DNA of 64,000 nt from Polaribacter vadi (GCF_001761365.1 NZ_CP017477.1:3400001-3464000), one strand, 5' to 3'. Shown: positions 8,151-16,998, numbered from the stretch's first letter. The notes: generated from the letters alone by a model not told the origin. Program-made: numbers and translations.

Positions 8151-8765
8151 TTAAAATAAACCATTTATTTGAGAATCTATTCTATCAATTATATAGCCTA
8201 AATCTTCTTGATTTTTAACAAAATCTAAATTATCAACATCAATTACCAATAATTTACCTTTTGTGTAAGTTGATATCCACGCTTCATAACGTTCATTTAA
8301 TCTGCTTAAATAATCGATGCTTATAGAGTTTTCATATTCTCTACCTCGTTTGTGAATTTGCCCAACCAAGGTGGATATATCTGCTCGCAAATAAATTAGT
8401 AAATCTGGTGGAGTTACCAAGTTTTCCATCAACTCAAATAAAGAACTGTAATTGCCAAAATCTCTATTGGTCATTAAACCCATTGCATGCAAATTGGGCG
8501 CAAAAATGTTGGCATCTTCGTATATAGTTCTGTCTTGAATTATGTTTTTACCAGTTTCTCTTAATTCTAAAATTTGGCGAAATCTACTGTTTAAAAAGTA
8601 AACTTGTAAGTTGAAAGACCAACGTTCCATTTCTCCATAAAAATCATCTAAATAAGGGTTTTCATCCACAGATTCGAAATGAGGTTTCCATTTATAATGT
8701 TTGGCTAAAAGTTTTGTGAGGGTGGTTTTGCCAGCACCAATATTACCTGCAATTGCAACGTGCAT
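8151..8765 (-). CDS. Deoxynucleoside kinase
   Basis: Phosphorylates deoxyribonucleosides (deoxyadenosine/deoxyguanosine type) for nucleotide salvage, in the cytosol. The P-loop GNIGAGKT is at residues 7-14, the DRT motif of the family at D78-R79-T80 and the lid-region pair KRGREYE at about 145-151. The length of 204 residues is normal for the bacterial dAK/dGK group. It is a single gene with no close partner, and its stop codon abuts a long hairpin terminator. Confidence 0.9.
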   Translation of the reverse strand: MHVAIAGNIGAGKTTLTKLLAKHYKWKPHFESVDENPYLDDFYGEMERWSFNLQVYFLNSRFRQILELRETGKNIIQDRTIYEDANIFAPNLHAMGLMTNRDFGNYSSLFELMENLVTPPDLLIYLRADISTLVGQIHKRGREYENSISIDYLSRLNERYEAWISTYTKGKLLVIDVDNLDFVKNQEDLGYIIDRIDSQINGLF

Positions 8766-8828
8766 ATGTTTTAATTCTAAAAGATTATAAGAGATGCTAA
8801 AGTACTAAAAAATATAAGTTCTAAAAGG

Positions 8829-9506
8829 TTAACAAATTAATTTATATCCAAATCCTCTAACATTTAAAATTTGAATGTTTGTATCTTTTTTTAATTTTTT
8901 GCGGAGTTTACTAATAAAAACATCCATGCTTCTGCCATTAAAAAAATCGTCATTTCCCCATAATTTATTCAGAATAAAGGTTCTGTCTAAAACTGCGTTT
9001 TTCTTTTCAAAGAGATAAAAAAGTAACTGCGCTTCTCTATGTGTTAGCTGTTCAGTTTCAGATGAAAATTCTAACGTTTGTTTTGTTAAATTAAAAACAT
9101 ATTCGCCAATTTTAATATTTTCTACGTTTGTTTTTAGTTGAATTCTGTTAAGTAATGCTTTAATTCTTACAATTAATTCTTCCATCGAAAAAGGTTTTTT
9201 TAAATAATCATTTCCACCATGATTAAAACCTTCTAAAACATCTGAAGTTTGCGATTTTGCTGTTAAAAATATAATCGGAATTCCTTTATTTTCTAATCGA
9301 ATTTCTTTTGCCAACGTAAAACCATCTTTTTTAGGCATCATTACATCTAACACTAAAATATCTGGTTTTTCTGTTTGATATATCTCAAATGCTTCTTCGC
9401 CATTTTCTGCATGAAAAACAGTAAAATCTCTAGATTCTAAACTCTCTTTTACAATCATTCCTAAACTAGCTTCATCTTCCGCTAAAAGTACTTTTATCTT
9501 ACTCAT
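8829..9506 (-). CDS. Response regulator, OmpR/PhoB family
   Basis: A cytosolic transcription factor of 225 residues. It has a receiver domain (1-120) with acidic pocket DE at 11-12, phospho-acceptor D54 in VLDVMMPKKDG and K104 in KKPF. It also has a C-terminal winged-helix DNA-binding domain (about 128-225) with HREAQLLFYL and SKLRKKLK. Its start overlaps the histidine kinase gene by 8 nt, so the two are translated together. OmpR-family regulators bind direct repeats spaced 10-11 bp; such repeats lie upstream of the divergent gene cluster (11136-11161) and again at 12438-12473, making this protein the prime candidate to bind them. Confidence 0.93.
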   Translation of the reverse strand: MSKIKVLLAEDEASLGMIVKESLESRDFTVFHAENGEEAFEIYQTEKPDILVLDVMMPKKDGFTLAKEIRLENKGIPIIFLTAKSQTSDVLEGFNHGGNDYLKKPFSMEELIVRIKALLNRIQLKTNVENIKIGEYVFNLTKQTLEFSSETEQLTHREAQLLFYLFEKKNAVLDRTFILNKLWGNDDFFNGRSMDVFISKLRKKLKKDTNIQILNVRGFGYKLIC

Positions 9507-11097
9507 TTGGTATTGTAATTTTAAAAATAGTTTGTTTTTTATCAGAATTTAGAGTGATGTTTCCATCGTGTTTTTCTGCAATTTTTTTACAATAATATAA
9601 GCCAATTCCAAAACCTTTTACATCGTGTGTGTTTCCTTTTGGCACTCTATAAAATTTATCAAATATTTTTTCTTGTTGACTTTTTTCAATGCCATTTCCA
9701 TTATCAGCAATTGTTATTTCTGTGGATTTTAAAATGGAATTTATATTGATTTCAATTCTATTTCCACCATATTTTATGGCGTTATCAATTAAATTAGAAA
9801 TTACATTTTCAAAATGAAAAACATCAATATTTAAATATATAGGTTTTAAGTTCGATGAAAAAACGAGCTCTTTTTGATTGGCTAACATTTTATGTTTGTT
9901 TACCAATCTTTCAGTCATTTCAACAACATCAATTGTTTCTTTTTTTAAGAGTAATTGTTCACTATCTAAAGTAGCAGTTTCTAGCAGTTTTTCCACCATT
10001 TGATGCAGTTTTTTCAACTGAAGAGCAGACATTGCTAAATATTTTTTTGTCCTTTCTTTATCATCTAAAACATTAAAATTTTGGATAGCTTCAATAGCCG
10101 TAGAAACTGTGGCAATTGGTGTTTTAAACTCGTGGGTAATATTGCTAATTAAATCGTTTTTAATAATGGCTAATTCTTTTTGTTGGTTAATAATTTTCAA
10201 CAAATAAAATAAACTAGAAATTATTAAGAGTGATAATAAAAGGGAAAGAGAAATGCCTCCAAAACCTCTTTTTAACGCTTCAAAATTTGGGTTATTATAA
10301 ACCAATTCAAATCCTTGATTATTCTTTACATAAGTAGATTTCGATTTTACAACAAAGGTTTCCGAATCTAAAAGGGAATCTTTTGTTTGATGAAAAACAG
10401 TATCTTTTTTTATGTGATGAAAACTTGTTTTGATGTCAATTTTTTTCTGTTTTAACTGTATATCAATTAAAGAATCTATCTTTTTGTACTCTATAGAATC
10501 ATCCAAAAAAGAAATAAAAATAGGTTTTAAGTTGGTTAATAATTTTAAACTATCTGCAGCTTTTTTACCTTTAAAATATTTTACGGGTGTTTTTGTACCA
10601 TCAGATTTTAGATTAAATCCTTTTTTGTCATCTACAAAATTAGAAGATATTGTAATCGCTTTTAATTTCTTATCTGTTAAGGAATCATTTTGAATGTTAA
10701 ACTCGGTAACAAATTTTTTGGTTTCATTCATCATGGAATCTATCTTTTCTTGAGACAAATTATCATCAGAAGTAATTTGAATATTATTTAAGGTTACTTT
10801 GGGTTTTTCTTTAGTAGGATTTTTTTCTTTTAATTTTTGTAAAATTTTACCAATAGAACTTTCTTTTAAAGATGTAGTATCCTCATGTTGATTTTCTACA
10901 ATCGTAATAAAATTATTTTTAGCCAACGTTGCATAATATTCCTCTACAGCATTGTCTAAACTTAACTGAATTTCATTGGTAACTCGTTGTTTGTTTTCTT
11001 CGTAATTTTTAAAGTTCCAATAGAATTGCACTCCAATTGTTGCTACAATTGTAACCGCAATTAAATAGAAAATCCAAGTATATTTTTTGTTTTTCAT
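9499..11097 (-). CDS. Sensor histidine kinase with large periplasmic domain
   Basis: A membrane kinase of 532 residues that would phosphorylate the adjacent response regulator. TM1 is at about 7-27, a periplasmic sensor region spans about 28-280, and TM2 is at about 281-301. The HisKA domain has H322 in the motif NITHEFKTPIA, and the HATPase domain carries NLIDNAIKYG, DNGNGI and KGFGIGLYYCKK. The periplasmic part is Lys/Asp-rich and matches no known sensor fold by eye. It is divergent from the secreted-protein/GLPGLI/TonB cluster, and its own predicted -7 box ends only 4 nt before the ATG. The layout resembles envelope-stress two-component systems; the signal is unknown. Confidence 0.92.
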   Translation of the reverse strand: MKNKKYTWIFYLIAVTIVATIGVQFYWNFKNYEENKQRVTNEIQLSLDNAVEEYYATLAKNNFITIVENQHEDTTSLKESSIGKILQKLKEKNPTKEKPKVTLNNIQITSDDNLSQEKIDSMMNETKKFVTEFNIQNDSLTDKKLKAITISSNFVDDKKGFNLKSDGTKTPVKYFKGKKAADSLKLLTNLKPIFISFLDDSIEYKKIDSLIDIQLKQKKIDIKTSFHHIKKDTVFHQTKDSLLDSETFVVKSKSTYVKNNQGFELVYNNPNFEALKRGFGGISLSLLLSLLIISSLFYLLKIINQQKELAIIKNDLISNITHEFKTPIATVSTAIEAIQNFNVLDDKERTKKYLAMSALQLKKLHQMVEKLLETATLDSEQLLLKKETIDVVEMTERLVNKHKMLANQKELVFSSNLKPIYLNIDVFHFENVISNLIDNAIKYGGNRIEININSILKSTEITIADNGNGIEKSQQEKIFDKFYRVPKGNTHDVKGFGIGLYYCKKIAEKHDGNITLNSDKKQTIFKITIPNE

Positions 11098-11101
11098 GAG
11101 T

Positions 11102-11109
11102 CAAATATA
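11102..11109 (-). promoter_or_regulatory. -7 element of the histidine kinase/response regulator operon
   Basis: On the minus strand TATATTTG fits TAnnTTTG exactly. Only ACTC separates it from the ATG, so transcription should begin at or next to the start codon, giving a leaderless message. Confidence 0.6.
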
Positions 11110-11135
11110 GGTAGTAATTTTAATAAAATTAGGGG

Positions 11136-11161
11136 GTTAACACTCGTTAACGTTCATTAAC
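11136..11161. promoter_or_regulatory. Three 10-bp-phased direct repeats (operator candidate)
   Basis: GTTAAC at 11136-11141, GTTAAC at 11146-11151 and ATTAAC at 11156-11161 are exactly 10 bp apart. The array lies between two divergent transcription units, about 36-65 bp from the predicted start site of each. That is a typical activator position for an OmpR-type regulator such as the one encoded here. Confidence 0.6.
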
Positions 11162-11219
11162 TTTAAAAAGTAAGTTGATGTTGCATCTTTGTAATGTAAT
11201 CAAACAAAAACCAAATATT

Positions 11220-11585
11220 ATGAAAAAACTTTTTACCTTATTGATCTTGTTAGTTTCTTTAATTACAAGTGCTCAAGAAGAAGACACAAAAGTAGCGTAT
11301 TTTAAAAACGAAGTCAGTAAAATTACTTCGTTGAAAATGACAAGCAATTCTACACAAGATTTAGAAACTATTAACTGGAAAGATATTAGAAGTATTTTTG
11401 AATACAACAATCCAGAGGAAAAAATAGAACTGAGCTTTGAACTTGATTTAAAGGAATCTAAAGATAAATTTAAAAGTGCTGTAACTGTTGGTGGGCATAC
11501 AGAGGAAATAGACTCGTTAATAACGAAGTCTAAAAAATTAATTAAAATGATTATAAAGTTATCTAAAAACTACGAAAACAAATAA
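11220..11585 (+). CDS. Small secreted hypothetical protein, 121 aa
   Basis: The family is not recognised. A clear signal peptide (MKKLFTLLILLVSLITSAQ) occupies residues 1-19 and supports the ATG at 11220 over an upstream in-frame ATG at 11175, which overlaps the promoter region. The mature part is charged and Lys/Glu/Ser-rich with no cysteines. It is the first gene of the cluster divergent from the two-component system, followed after 3 nt by a GLPGLI protein. A poor -7 box (CATCTTTG, 11184-11191) precedes it, which suits an activated promoter. It is likely a periplasmic or envelope protein under control of the neighbouring system. Confidence 0.65.
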   Translation: MKKLFTLLILLVSLITSAQEEDTKVAYFKNEVSKITSLKMTSNSTQDLETINWKDIRSIFEYNNPEEKIELSFELDLKESKDKFKSAVTVGGHTEEIDSLITKSKKLIKMIIKLSKNYENK

Positions 11586-11588
11586 ATT

Positions 11589-12431
11589 ATGAAAACAATT
11601 ATAACAACATTGGCATTAGTATTTATCACAGCTTTAAATGCACAAAATTTTACAGGAAAGGCAATTTATAAAACTAGTAAAAAGTCTAGCATTAAATTTG
11701 GTAATGATCAAGAAGGAATTAGTGATAAAATGCAAGAAGAATTACAGAAAAGAATTCAAAAAATGAATCAGAAAACATTCATTTTAAATTTTGATAAAAC
11801 GACTTCTATTTATAAGGAAGAAGAAAAGTTGGAAGCTCCAAAAACAAAACCAGGTTCTAGTGGCATTAATGTAATTTCTTTAGGAGGTTCAGGAAGTACA
11901 GATGTTTATTATAAAAATATCAAAGAAAAAAAGTTTGCCAACAAAACAGAAATTATGGGAAAAGCTTTTTTAGTAAAAGATAAACTAAAAGAGTATGATT
12001 GGGAATTATCTTCAGAAACAAAAAATATAGGAAAATACACTTGTTATAAAGCTACGTTTACAAAAGAAGTAGAAAATACCAATATGAGTATTGCAAATGG
12101 AGAGACTAAAGAAACTACAACCAAAGAAACGATTGTTACTACTGCTTGGTACACAACTCAAATAGCCATTAGTAATGGACCTAAAGATTACCAAGGTTTA
12201 CCAGGTTTAATTTTAGAAATAAATGATGGTACAAATATGATTGTTTGTACAGAAATTATTTTAAATCCAGAAAATGCAGCAACAATTGAAGAACCAACAA
12301 AAGGAAAGGTAGTTTCTTTGAAAAAATTCACGAAAATTAAGAAAGAAAAAAACGATGAATTAATGGAGAAAATGAAAAGCAGAAAAGGGATGGATTTAGG
12401 AAATGGCATTAATATTAAGATGGGAGGATAG
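11589..12431 (+). CDS. GLPGLI family protein (first copy)
   Basis: A secreted protein of 280 residues carrying the family-defining GLPGLI motif at 203-208 (in YQGLPGLILEI). A signal peptide covers 1-18 (ends ALNAQ). Other conserved pieces are the opening FTGKAIY, the central NIGKYTCYKAT and TAWYTTQI ahead of the motif. The biochemical role of the family is unknown; its genes often sit beside TonB-type outer-membrane proteins, as here. It is co-directional with the preceding secreted protein (3 nt gap) and is followed by a paralogue with its own promoter. Confidence 0.9.
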   Translation: MKTIITTLALVFITALNAQNFTGKAIYKTSKKSSIKFGNDQEGISDKMQEELQKRIQKMNQKTFILNFDKTTSIYKEEEKLEAPKTKPGSSGINVISLGGSGSTDVYYKNIKEKKFANKTEIMGKAFLVKDKLKEYDWELSSETKNIGKYTCYKATFTKEVENTNMSIANGETKETTTKETIVTTAWYTTQIAISNGPKDYQGLPGLILEINDGTNMIVCTEIILNPENAATIEEPTKGKVVSLKKFTKIKKEKNDELMEKMKSRKGMDLGNGINIKMGG

Positions 12432-12437
12432 TGTTTT

Positions 12438-12473
12438 GTTAAAGTTTGTTAAAGTTTTAAACGTCCATGTAAC
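12438..12473 (+). promoter_or_regulatory. Second 10-bp-phased repeat array (operator candidate)
   Basis: GTTAAA at 12438-12443 and GTTAAA at 12448-12453 are followed in the same 10-bp phase by a degenerate unit at 12458 and by TGTAAC at 12468-12473. The array lies upstream of the second GLPGLI gene and resembles the array at 11136-11161, so the same regulator probably binds both. Confidence 0.5.
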
Positions 12474-12511
12474 TTTTCAGTTTTCCAAAGTCTAAGGTTA
12501 TATAATAAGAT

Positions 12512-12519
12512 TATTTTTG
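12512..12519 (+). promoter_or_regulatory. -7 element of the second GLPGLI/TonB transcription unit
   Basis: TATTTTTG is an exact TAnnTTTG match, 21 nt before the chosen ATG. No TTG is visible at -33, so activation from the phased repeats 40-75 bp upstream is plausible. Confidence 0.6.
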
Positions 12520-12540
12520 ACGAAAATTAAAACAACATTT

Positions 12541-13380
12541 ATGAAATCAATTTTTACGCTATTTATAGCATTTTTAACGATTACCACCTTTGCTCAAAAG
12601 GATTTTCAAGGCAAAGCTACTTACATGTCTAAAACTTCAGTTGATATGGATAACTTTGGTGGAGGGCAAATGAGTGAGCAGCAAAAAAAGCAAATGATGG
12701 AGAGAATGAAGAACTTTTTAGAAAAAACATACATCTTAAGTTTTAATAAAAACGAGTCTTCATTTAAAGAAGAAGCAAAATTAGATGCTCCAGGAACTCA
12801 AGGTTCAAGATGGGGTTCTAGTAATGGACAAGGTTCTATTTATAAAAATTTAAAAGAGCGTAAAATAATTGAAGATGTTGAGATGTTTAGCAAGCGTTTT
12901 TTAATAGTGGAAGATATGGAACAACCAAAATGGGAGTTAGGTACAGAAACTAAAAAAATTGGAAACTATACTTGCTACAAAGCAACAATGGTTAAGGTTG
13001 ATAAAAGTGTAGATTTTGGAAGTATTTTTGGAAGAAGAGGTAGAGGAAATCAACAAGAAAAAGATTCTACAAAAGCTACCGAAAAAGAAGACGTTAAAAC
13101 TTTAGAAGTTACTGCTTGGTACACACCACAACTTCCTGTTAGTTCAGGACCAGATTCTTACTGGGGTTTACCTGGTTTAATTTTAGAGTTAAATGCTGGT
13201 AGAACTACCATGTTATGTACGGAGATTGTATTAAATCCTTCTGATGCTTTAGAAATTGACAAACCTACTAAAGGTAAAGAAGTTACTAGAGACGAATACA
13301 ATGTTATTATCAAAGAAAAAACGGACGAACTTAAAGAACGTTTCCAAAATAACAGAGGTGGTGGAAGAGGAAGATTTTAA
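12541..13380 (+). CDS. GLPGLI family protein (second copy)
   Basis: A paralogue of the preceding gene: 279 residues from the ATG at 12541, which begins a signal peptide (MKSIFTLFIAFLTITTFAQ). A longer in-frame TTG start at 12517 lies inside the -7 element and is rejected. GLPGLI is at 209-214 within YWGLPGLILEL. It shares with its neighbour the opening FQGKATY, the KIGNYTCYKAT block and TAWYTPQL. It differs by an inserted Arg/Gly-rich stretch (FGRRGRGNQQ) and an Arg/Gly-rich C-terminus (NNRGGGRGRF). The TonB-type barrel gene follows after 42 nt, so the two are probably one operon. Its function is unknown. Confidence 0.9.
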   Translation: MKSIFTLFIAFLTITTFAQKDFQGKATYMSKTSVDMDNFGGGQMSEQQKKQMMERMKNFLEKTYILSFNKNESSFKEEAKLDAPGTQGSRWGSSNGQGSIYKNLKERKIIEDVEMFSKRFLIVEDMEQPKWELGTETKKIGNYTCYKATMVKVDKSVDFGSIFGRRGRGNQQEKDSTKATEKEDVKTLEVTAWYTPQLPVSSGPDSYWGLPGLILELNAGRTTMLCTEIVLNPSDALEIDKPTKGKEVTRDEYNVIIKEKTDELKERFQNNRGGGRGRF

Positions 13381-13422
13381 ATACTCTTAACCAAACATAA
13401 AAATCAACATTAATTTTTACAC

Positions 13423-16176
13423 ATGAAAAAAATACTACTAATCGCCATATTTTTGGTGTCTTGGGTTTCAACTGCCCAAATTAATTTAACTGGAATTGTA
13501 AAAGATTCTATTGGAGCTCCTTTAGAAATGGGGAACGTAATTGCTTTAGATACTGTTGCTAAAAGAATTGCTTCTTATGGTTTTACAGATGCTAATGGTA
13601 ATTTTAAACTAGAATTAGCAAGAAACACAACCTATAATATTAAAATAAGTTATGTAGGTTTTAAAGAAATCAGCGAATTTATAAGAACTGGAGATAAAGA
13701 CATCACTAAAAATTATACCATGGTTGAAGATAACATGTTAGATGGTATTAACATCGTATCTAAAATGCCTGTTAGAATAAAAGGAGATACCATAATTTAT
13801 GATGCAGATTCATTTAAAAATGGTTCTGAAAGAAAACTAAAAGATGTTTTAGAAAAATTACCAGGAGTAGAGATAAATGATGCAGGACAAATTGAAGTTG
13901 AAGGAAAAGCTGTAGAAAAAATAATGGTAGATGGTAAAGAGTTCTTTAGTGGAGATACAAGGCTTGCTACAGAAAACATACCATCTAATGCTGTTGATAA
14001 GATTCAGGTATTAAGAAATTACTCGAATGTTAGTCAATTAAGTGGCGTTCAAAATAATCAAGATAGAGTTGCCATCAACATTAAATTAAAAGAAGGTAAA
14101 AAGAACTTTTGGTTTGGTGATGTTTCTTTTGGAGGAGGTCAATCTCAAGACGAAACCTTATATTTATTTCAACCAAAATTATTTTATTATACACCAAAAT
14201 ATACCATAAATATTATTGGTGATGTTAATAATTTAGGTGATGTTGTTTTAAGTAGAAGAGATGCTAGGAGTTTTGGAGGTAGTTTTCAAAGTCAAAGTCC
14301 ATCTAATGGAACAAACATTAATCTTGCAGATGCAGGGATTGGATTTTTAAATGCAAGTGCAAGAAATGCAAATAAAATTGAAACGAAGTTAACAGCGTTA
14401 AATTTTAGTTATTCTCCAAATCCAAAGTTAGATTTGAGTGGATATTTAATTTGGTCTGGAAACAGCAATGGACAAAGAAACATTTCTGATATCGATTATG
14501 TAGATCCAGATACTCCAGATGAATTTAGAGATACAAGAACAGAACAAACAAGTAATACAGGATTGTTTAGATTTAGTACTGTTTACAAGAAAAACTTTAG
14601 CAATCAATTAAACTATAATGTTTCTGGTCGTTTTTCAAACGAATTCAGCAATCAAGGTATAGAATCTAGAGTTTTAAGTGATATTACTCAAACTGAAAAC
14701 ACAACACCTTTTACTATCAATCAAGATTTTAGTTATTTTTATACTGCAAACGAAAATAATATTTTTGCTTTAGAGGTGAAGCATTTATATCAAGATGAAG
14801 ATCCTTTTTATATTGCTTCTTTAGAAAATGACCCATTAAATAATGATGATACAACAAATGATGGTTTTGATGATGCAGCAGAAAGTTTAGGTTTGGATAG
14901 ATCTAACATGTTTTATACGTTAGAACAAGATAGGAGAGTAAAATCGAATCAATTAGATGCAAAATTAGATTACTATTATATTTTAAATCAAAAAAGTAAT
15001 TTGAATTTTGTTGCAGGTACAATTTTAAGCAAGCAAAATTTCGATTCTCGTTTTTTCCAGATTTTAGATAATGGTTCTCAATTCGATCCAAATCCTACAG
15101 ATATTGCAGGTTATGCAAATCCAGCAACTACAAACGACACTGAATATAACTTTACAGATTTATATGCAGGTTTAAGATATCGTTTAAAAGAAGGTATTTT
15201 TACATTTACTCCTGGTTTTACAGCACACTCTTATAATTCTAATAATACCCAATTTGGTTCAGAAACTTTTAAAGATACTTTCTTTAAGATTTTACCAGAA
15301 TTTGAAGCAATTGCACAGTTTAAAAGAAGTGAGAGTTTAACATTCACTTATAAACAAGAAGTTAATTTTACAGATGTAAATCAAATAGCAAGAGGTATTG
15401 TAGCTAGTAATTACGATTCTTATTTTGCAGGAAATCCAGCTTTAACAAACGCAACTTTCCACAATGTAAACTTAAGATATAGTAGCTTTAACTTATTTAA
15501 CAATAGTAATGTGTTTTCTAGAATTGGGTATACAAAAACAATAGATCAAGTAAATAGAAATACTGTTTTTGAAGATAATTCTGTGGTTTCTAGTAGTAAT
15601 TCTATCAACTCTCCTTTCGATAATGAAAACTTTAATGCTTCTTTATTTGCAGGGAAAAGAATTGGAAAAATTCAAACTCGTATTGGAGGTAGTTATAGTT
15701 ATAATAAAAGTTTCCAGTTTATAAATGAAGACGAAAATACGAACATTAACAAAGGTTATAGTTTTAATACTAGATTTGGTACTAACTTTACAAAAGCACC
15801 AAATGTTACATTAAGTTATAATGTAAGTTTTAGTAATCAAGAAAATAGCTCAAGAGCACAAGAAGTTAAGTCTGTAAATCACAGACCATCTATAGATTTT
15901 GATGCCTATATTTGGAATTCTGTAACTGTAACTTCAGACTTTTCTTTTAACGAACAAAGACAAAATGGTGTTAGTACAAACACATTTAGTATTTGGAATG
16001 CAAAAATAGCGTACAGAAAAGATAAAGACGCAAAATGGGAGTATGAATTAGTAGGTAATAACTTATTAGCAACTGGTTCTGAAGCATCTGTAAATCAAAG
16101 TGTATTAGCTTTTACATTAAACGAAAGATTTATTTTACCAAGATTTGTAAGTTTAAGATTAAGGTATCAACTATAG
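13423..16176 (+). CDS. Outer-membrane beta-barrel protein, TonB-dependent-receptor-like, with carboxypeptidase-like regulatory domain
   Basis: A 917-residue outer-membrane protein. A signal peptide (1-18) is followed by a CarboxypepD_reg-like domain (about 22-100; GIVKDSIGAPL). A plug-like region follows (about 115-215; RKLKDVLEKLPGVEI, VDGKEFFSGD), then a large beta-barrel ending in an aromatic-rich strand (SLRLRYQL). No N-terminal TonB box is obvious. Barrels of this group usually accompany GLPGLI proteins, as here. It would move or bind an unknown substrate at the outer membrane. It closes the two-component-linked cluster and is followed by a strong terminator. Confidence 0.88.
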   Translation: MKKILLIAIFLVSWVSTAQINLTGIVKDSIGAPLEMGNVIALDTVAKRIASYGFTDANGNFKLELARNTTYNIKISYVGFKEISEFIRTGDKDITKNYTMVEDNMLDGINIVSKMPVRIKGDTIIYDADSFKNGSERKLKDVLEKLPGVEINDAGQIEVEGKAVEKIMVDGKEFFSGDTRLATENIPSNAVDKIQVLRNYSNVSQLSGVQNNQDRVAINIKLKEGKKNFWFGDVSFGGGQSQDETLYLFQPKLFYYTPKYTINIIGDVNNLGDVVLSRRDARSFGGSFQSQSPSNGTNINLADAGIGFLNASARNANKIETKLTALNFSYSPNPKLDLSGYLIWSGNSNGQRNISDIDYVDPDTPDEFRDTRTEQTSNTGLFRFSTVYKKNFSNQLNYNVSGRFSNEFSNQGIESRVLSDITQTENTTPFTINQDFSYFYTANENNIFALEVKHLYQDEDPFYIASLENDPLNNDDTTNDGFDDAAESLGLDRSNMFYTLEQDRRVKSNQLDAKLDYYYILNQKSNLNFVAGTILSKQNFDSRFFQILDNGSQFDPNPTDIAGYANPATTNDTEYNFTDLYAGLRYRLKEGIFTFTPGFTAHSYNSNNTQFGSETFKDTFFKILPEFEAIAQFKRSESLTFTYKQEVNFTDVNQIARGIVASNYDSYFAGNPALTNATFHNVNLRYSSFNLFNNSNVFSRIGYTKTIDQVNRNTVFEDNSVVSSSNSINSPFDNENFNASLFAGKRIGKIQTRIGGSYSYNKSFQFINEDENTNINKGYSFNTRFGTNFTKAPNVTLSYNVSFSNQENSSRAQEVKSVNHRPSIDFDAYIWNSVTVTSDFSFNEQRQNGVSTNTFSIWNAKIAYRKDKDAKWEYELVGNNLLATGSEASVNQSVLAFTLNERFILPRFVSLRLRYQL

Positions 16177-16200
16177 TTTTTTCAAAAATATTTAAATATA

Positions 16201-16228
16201 AAATGGCTCAATCTTGAGCCATTTTTTT
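16201..16228 (+). terminator. Rho-independent terminator
   Basis: AAATGGCTCA and TGAGCCATTT form a 10-bp stem with loop ATCT, followed by a T-run. It lies 25 nt past the barrel-protein stop. Confidence 0.85.
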
Positions 16229-16239
16229 ATTTTAGCCAA

Positions 16240-16998
16240 ATGAGTTTATTTGCATCAAAATCTGCTATTTACACTACTTATAAAACGTTAGGTTTATTAT
16301 ACCTATTTTTTGTAGTTGGCTTGTTTTTAGATAGTTTTTACATGGTAGAAATTACTGAAAATGCACAAATTTATGCAAATGCGCTAATGCTTTTTGTTTT
16401 TACAATTACCTTTTTTAAAGTTACAAAAAGAATTAAAAAACAAATGTTAGCGGCAGTTCTTATTGGCTTTTTTGGTGAATATTTATTTTCCGTTCTTATG
16501 GGGATGTATACATATAGATTAGGAAACGTGCCACTTTACATTCCTTTTGGTCATGCTTTTGTATACATAGCTGTTTTGTGTTTTTCAAAAGCAGCATCTA
16601 TAAAAAAACATCGTATATTATTGGAGAAAGTTTTTGCAAACTCCATATTTATGTACGCAACTTTGTTTTTAATTTTTAAGAATGATGTTTTTGGTTTTGT
16701 AATGACCATTACAACCTTGTTAATTTTAAGAAACAAGCCAAGAGAACGTCTTTTTTATTTAACGATGTATATTTCTGTAGCAGTTTTAGAAATTATTGGT
16801 ACTACTTACGAATGTTGGTGGTGGCCATCTACAGCCTGGAATGTTATTCCTTTTTTACCAAGTTACAACCCACCAAGTGGAATTAGTTTATTCTATTTTT
16901 TGTTGGATTTAGGCTGTTTATGGGTGTATAAAAAACGTCATAAAATTACTTGGAAACGCATGAAAAATATTAGAAAAATTCGTTTAGAAAATAGTTGA
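16240..16998 (+). CDS. Polytopic membrane protein, unknown function
   Basis: A 252-residue inner-membrane protein with about seven hydrophobic segments (near 15-32, 44-58, 68-85, 102-118, 130-148, 150-163, 176-195 and 215-232) and a basic cytoplasmic tail. Notable clusters are YTYRLGNVPLYIPFGHAFVY (about 91-110) and ECWWWPSTAW (about 193-202); these Trp/Pro/Gly-rich loops suggest a conserved active or binding site. The family is not recognised. The gene starts 11 nt past a terminator, and no good promoter is seen. Confidence 0.6.
   Translation: MSLFASKSAIYTTYKTLGLLYLFFVVGLFLDSFYMVEITENAQIYANALMLFVFTITFFKVTKRIKKQMLAAVLIGFFGEYLFSVLMGMYTYRLGNVPLYIPFGHAFVYIAVLCFSKAASIKKHRILLEKVFANSIFMYATLFLIFKNDVFGFVMTITTLLILRNKPRERLFYLTMYISVAVLEIIGTTYECWWWPSTAWNVIPFLPSYNPPSGISLFYFLLDLGCLWVYKKRHKITWKRMKNIRKIRLENS

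Noticed and set aside
10430..10693. Plus-strand frame inside the histidine kinase gene
   Set aside because: It lies opposite the Lys-rich periplasmic region of a clear kinase and has no family resemblance.
11175..11219. Upstream ATG for the first secreted protein
   Set aside because: It would precede or overlap the predicted -7 region and would bury the signal peptide behind 15 extra residues.
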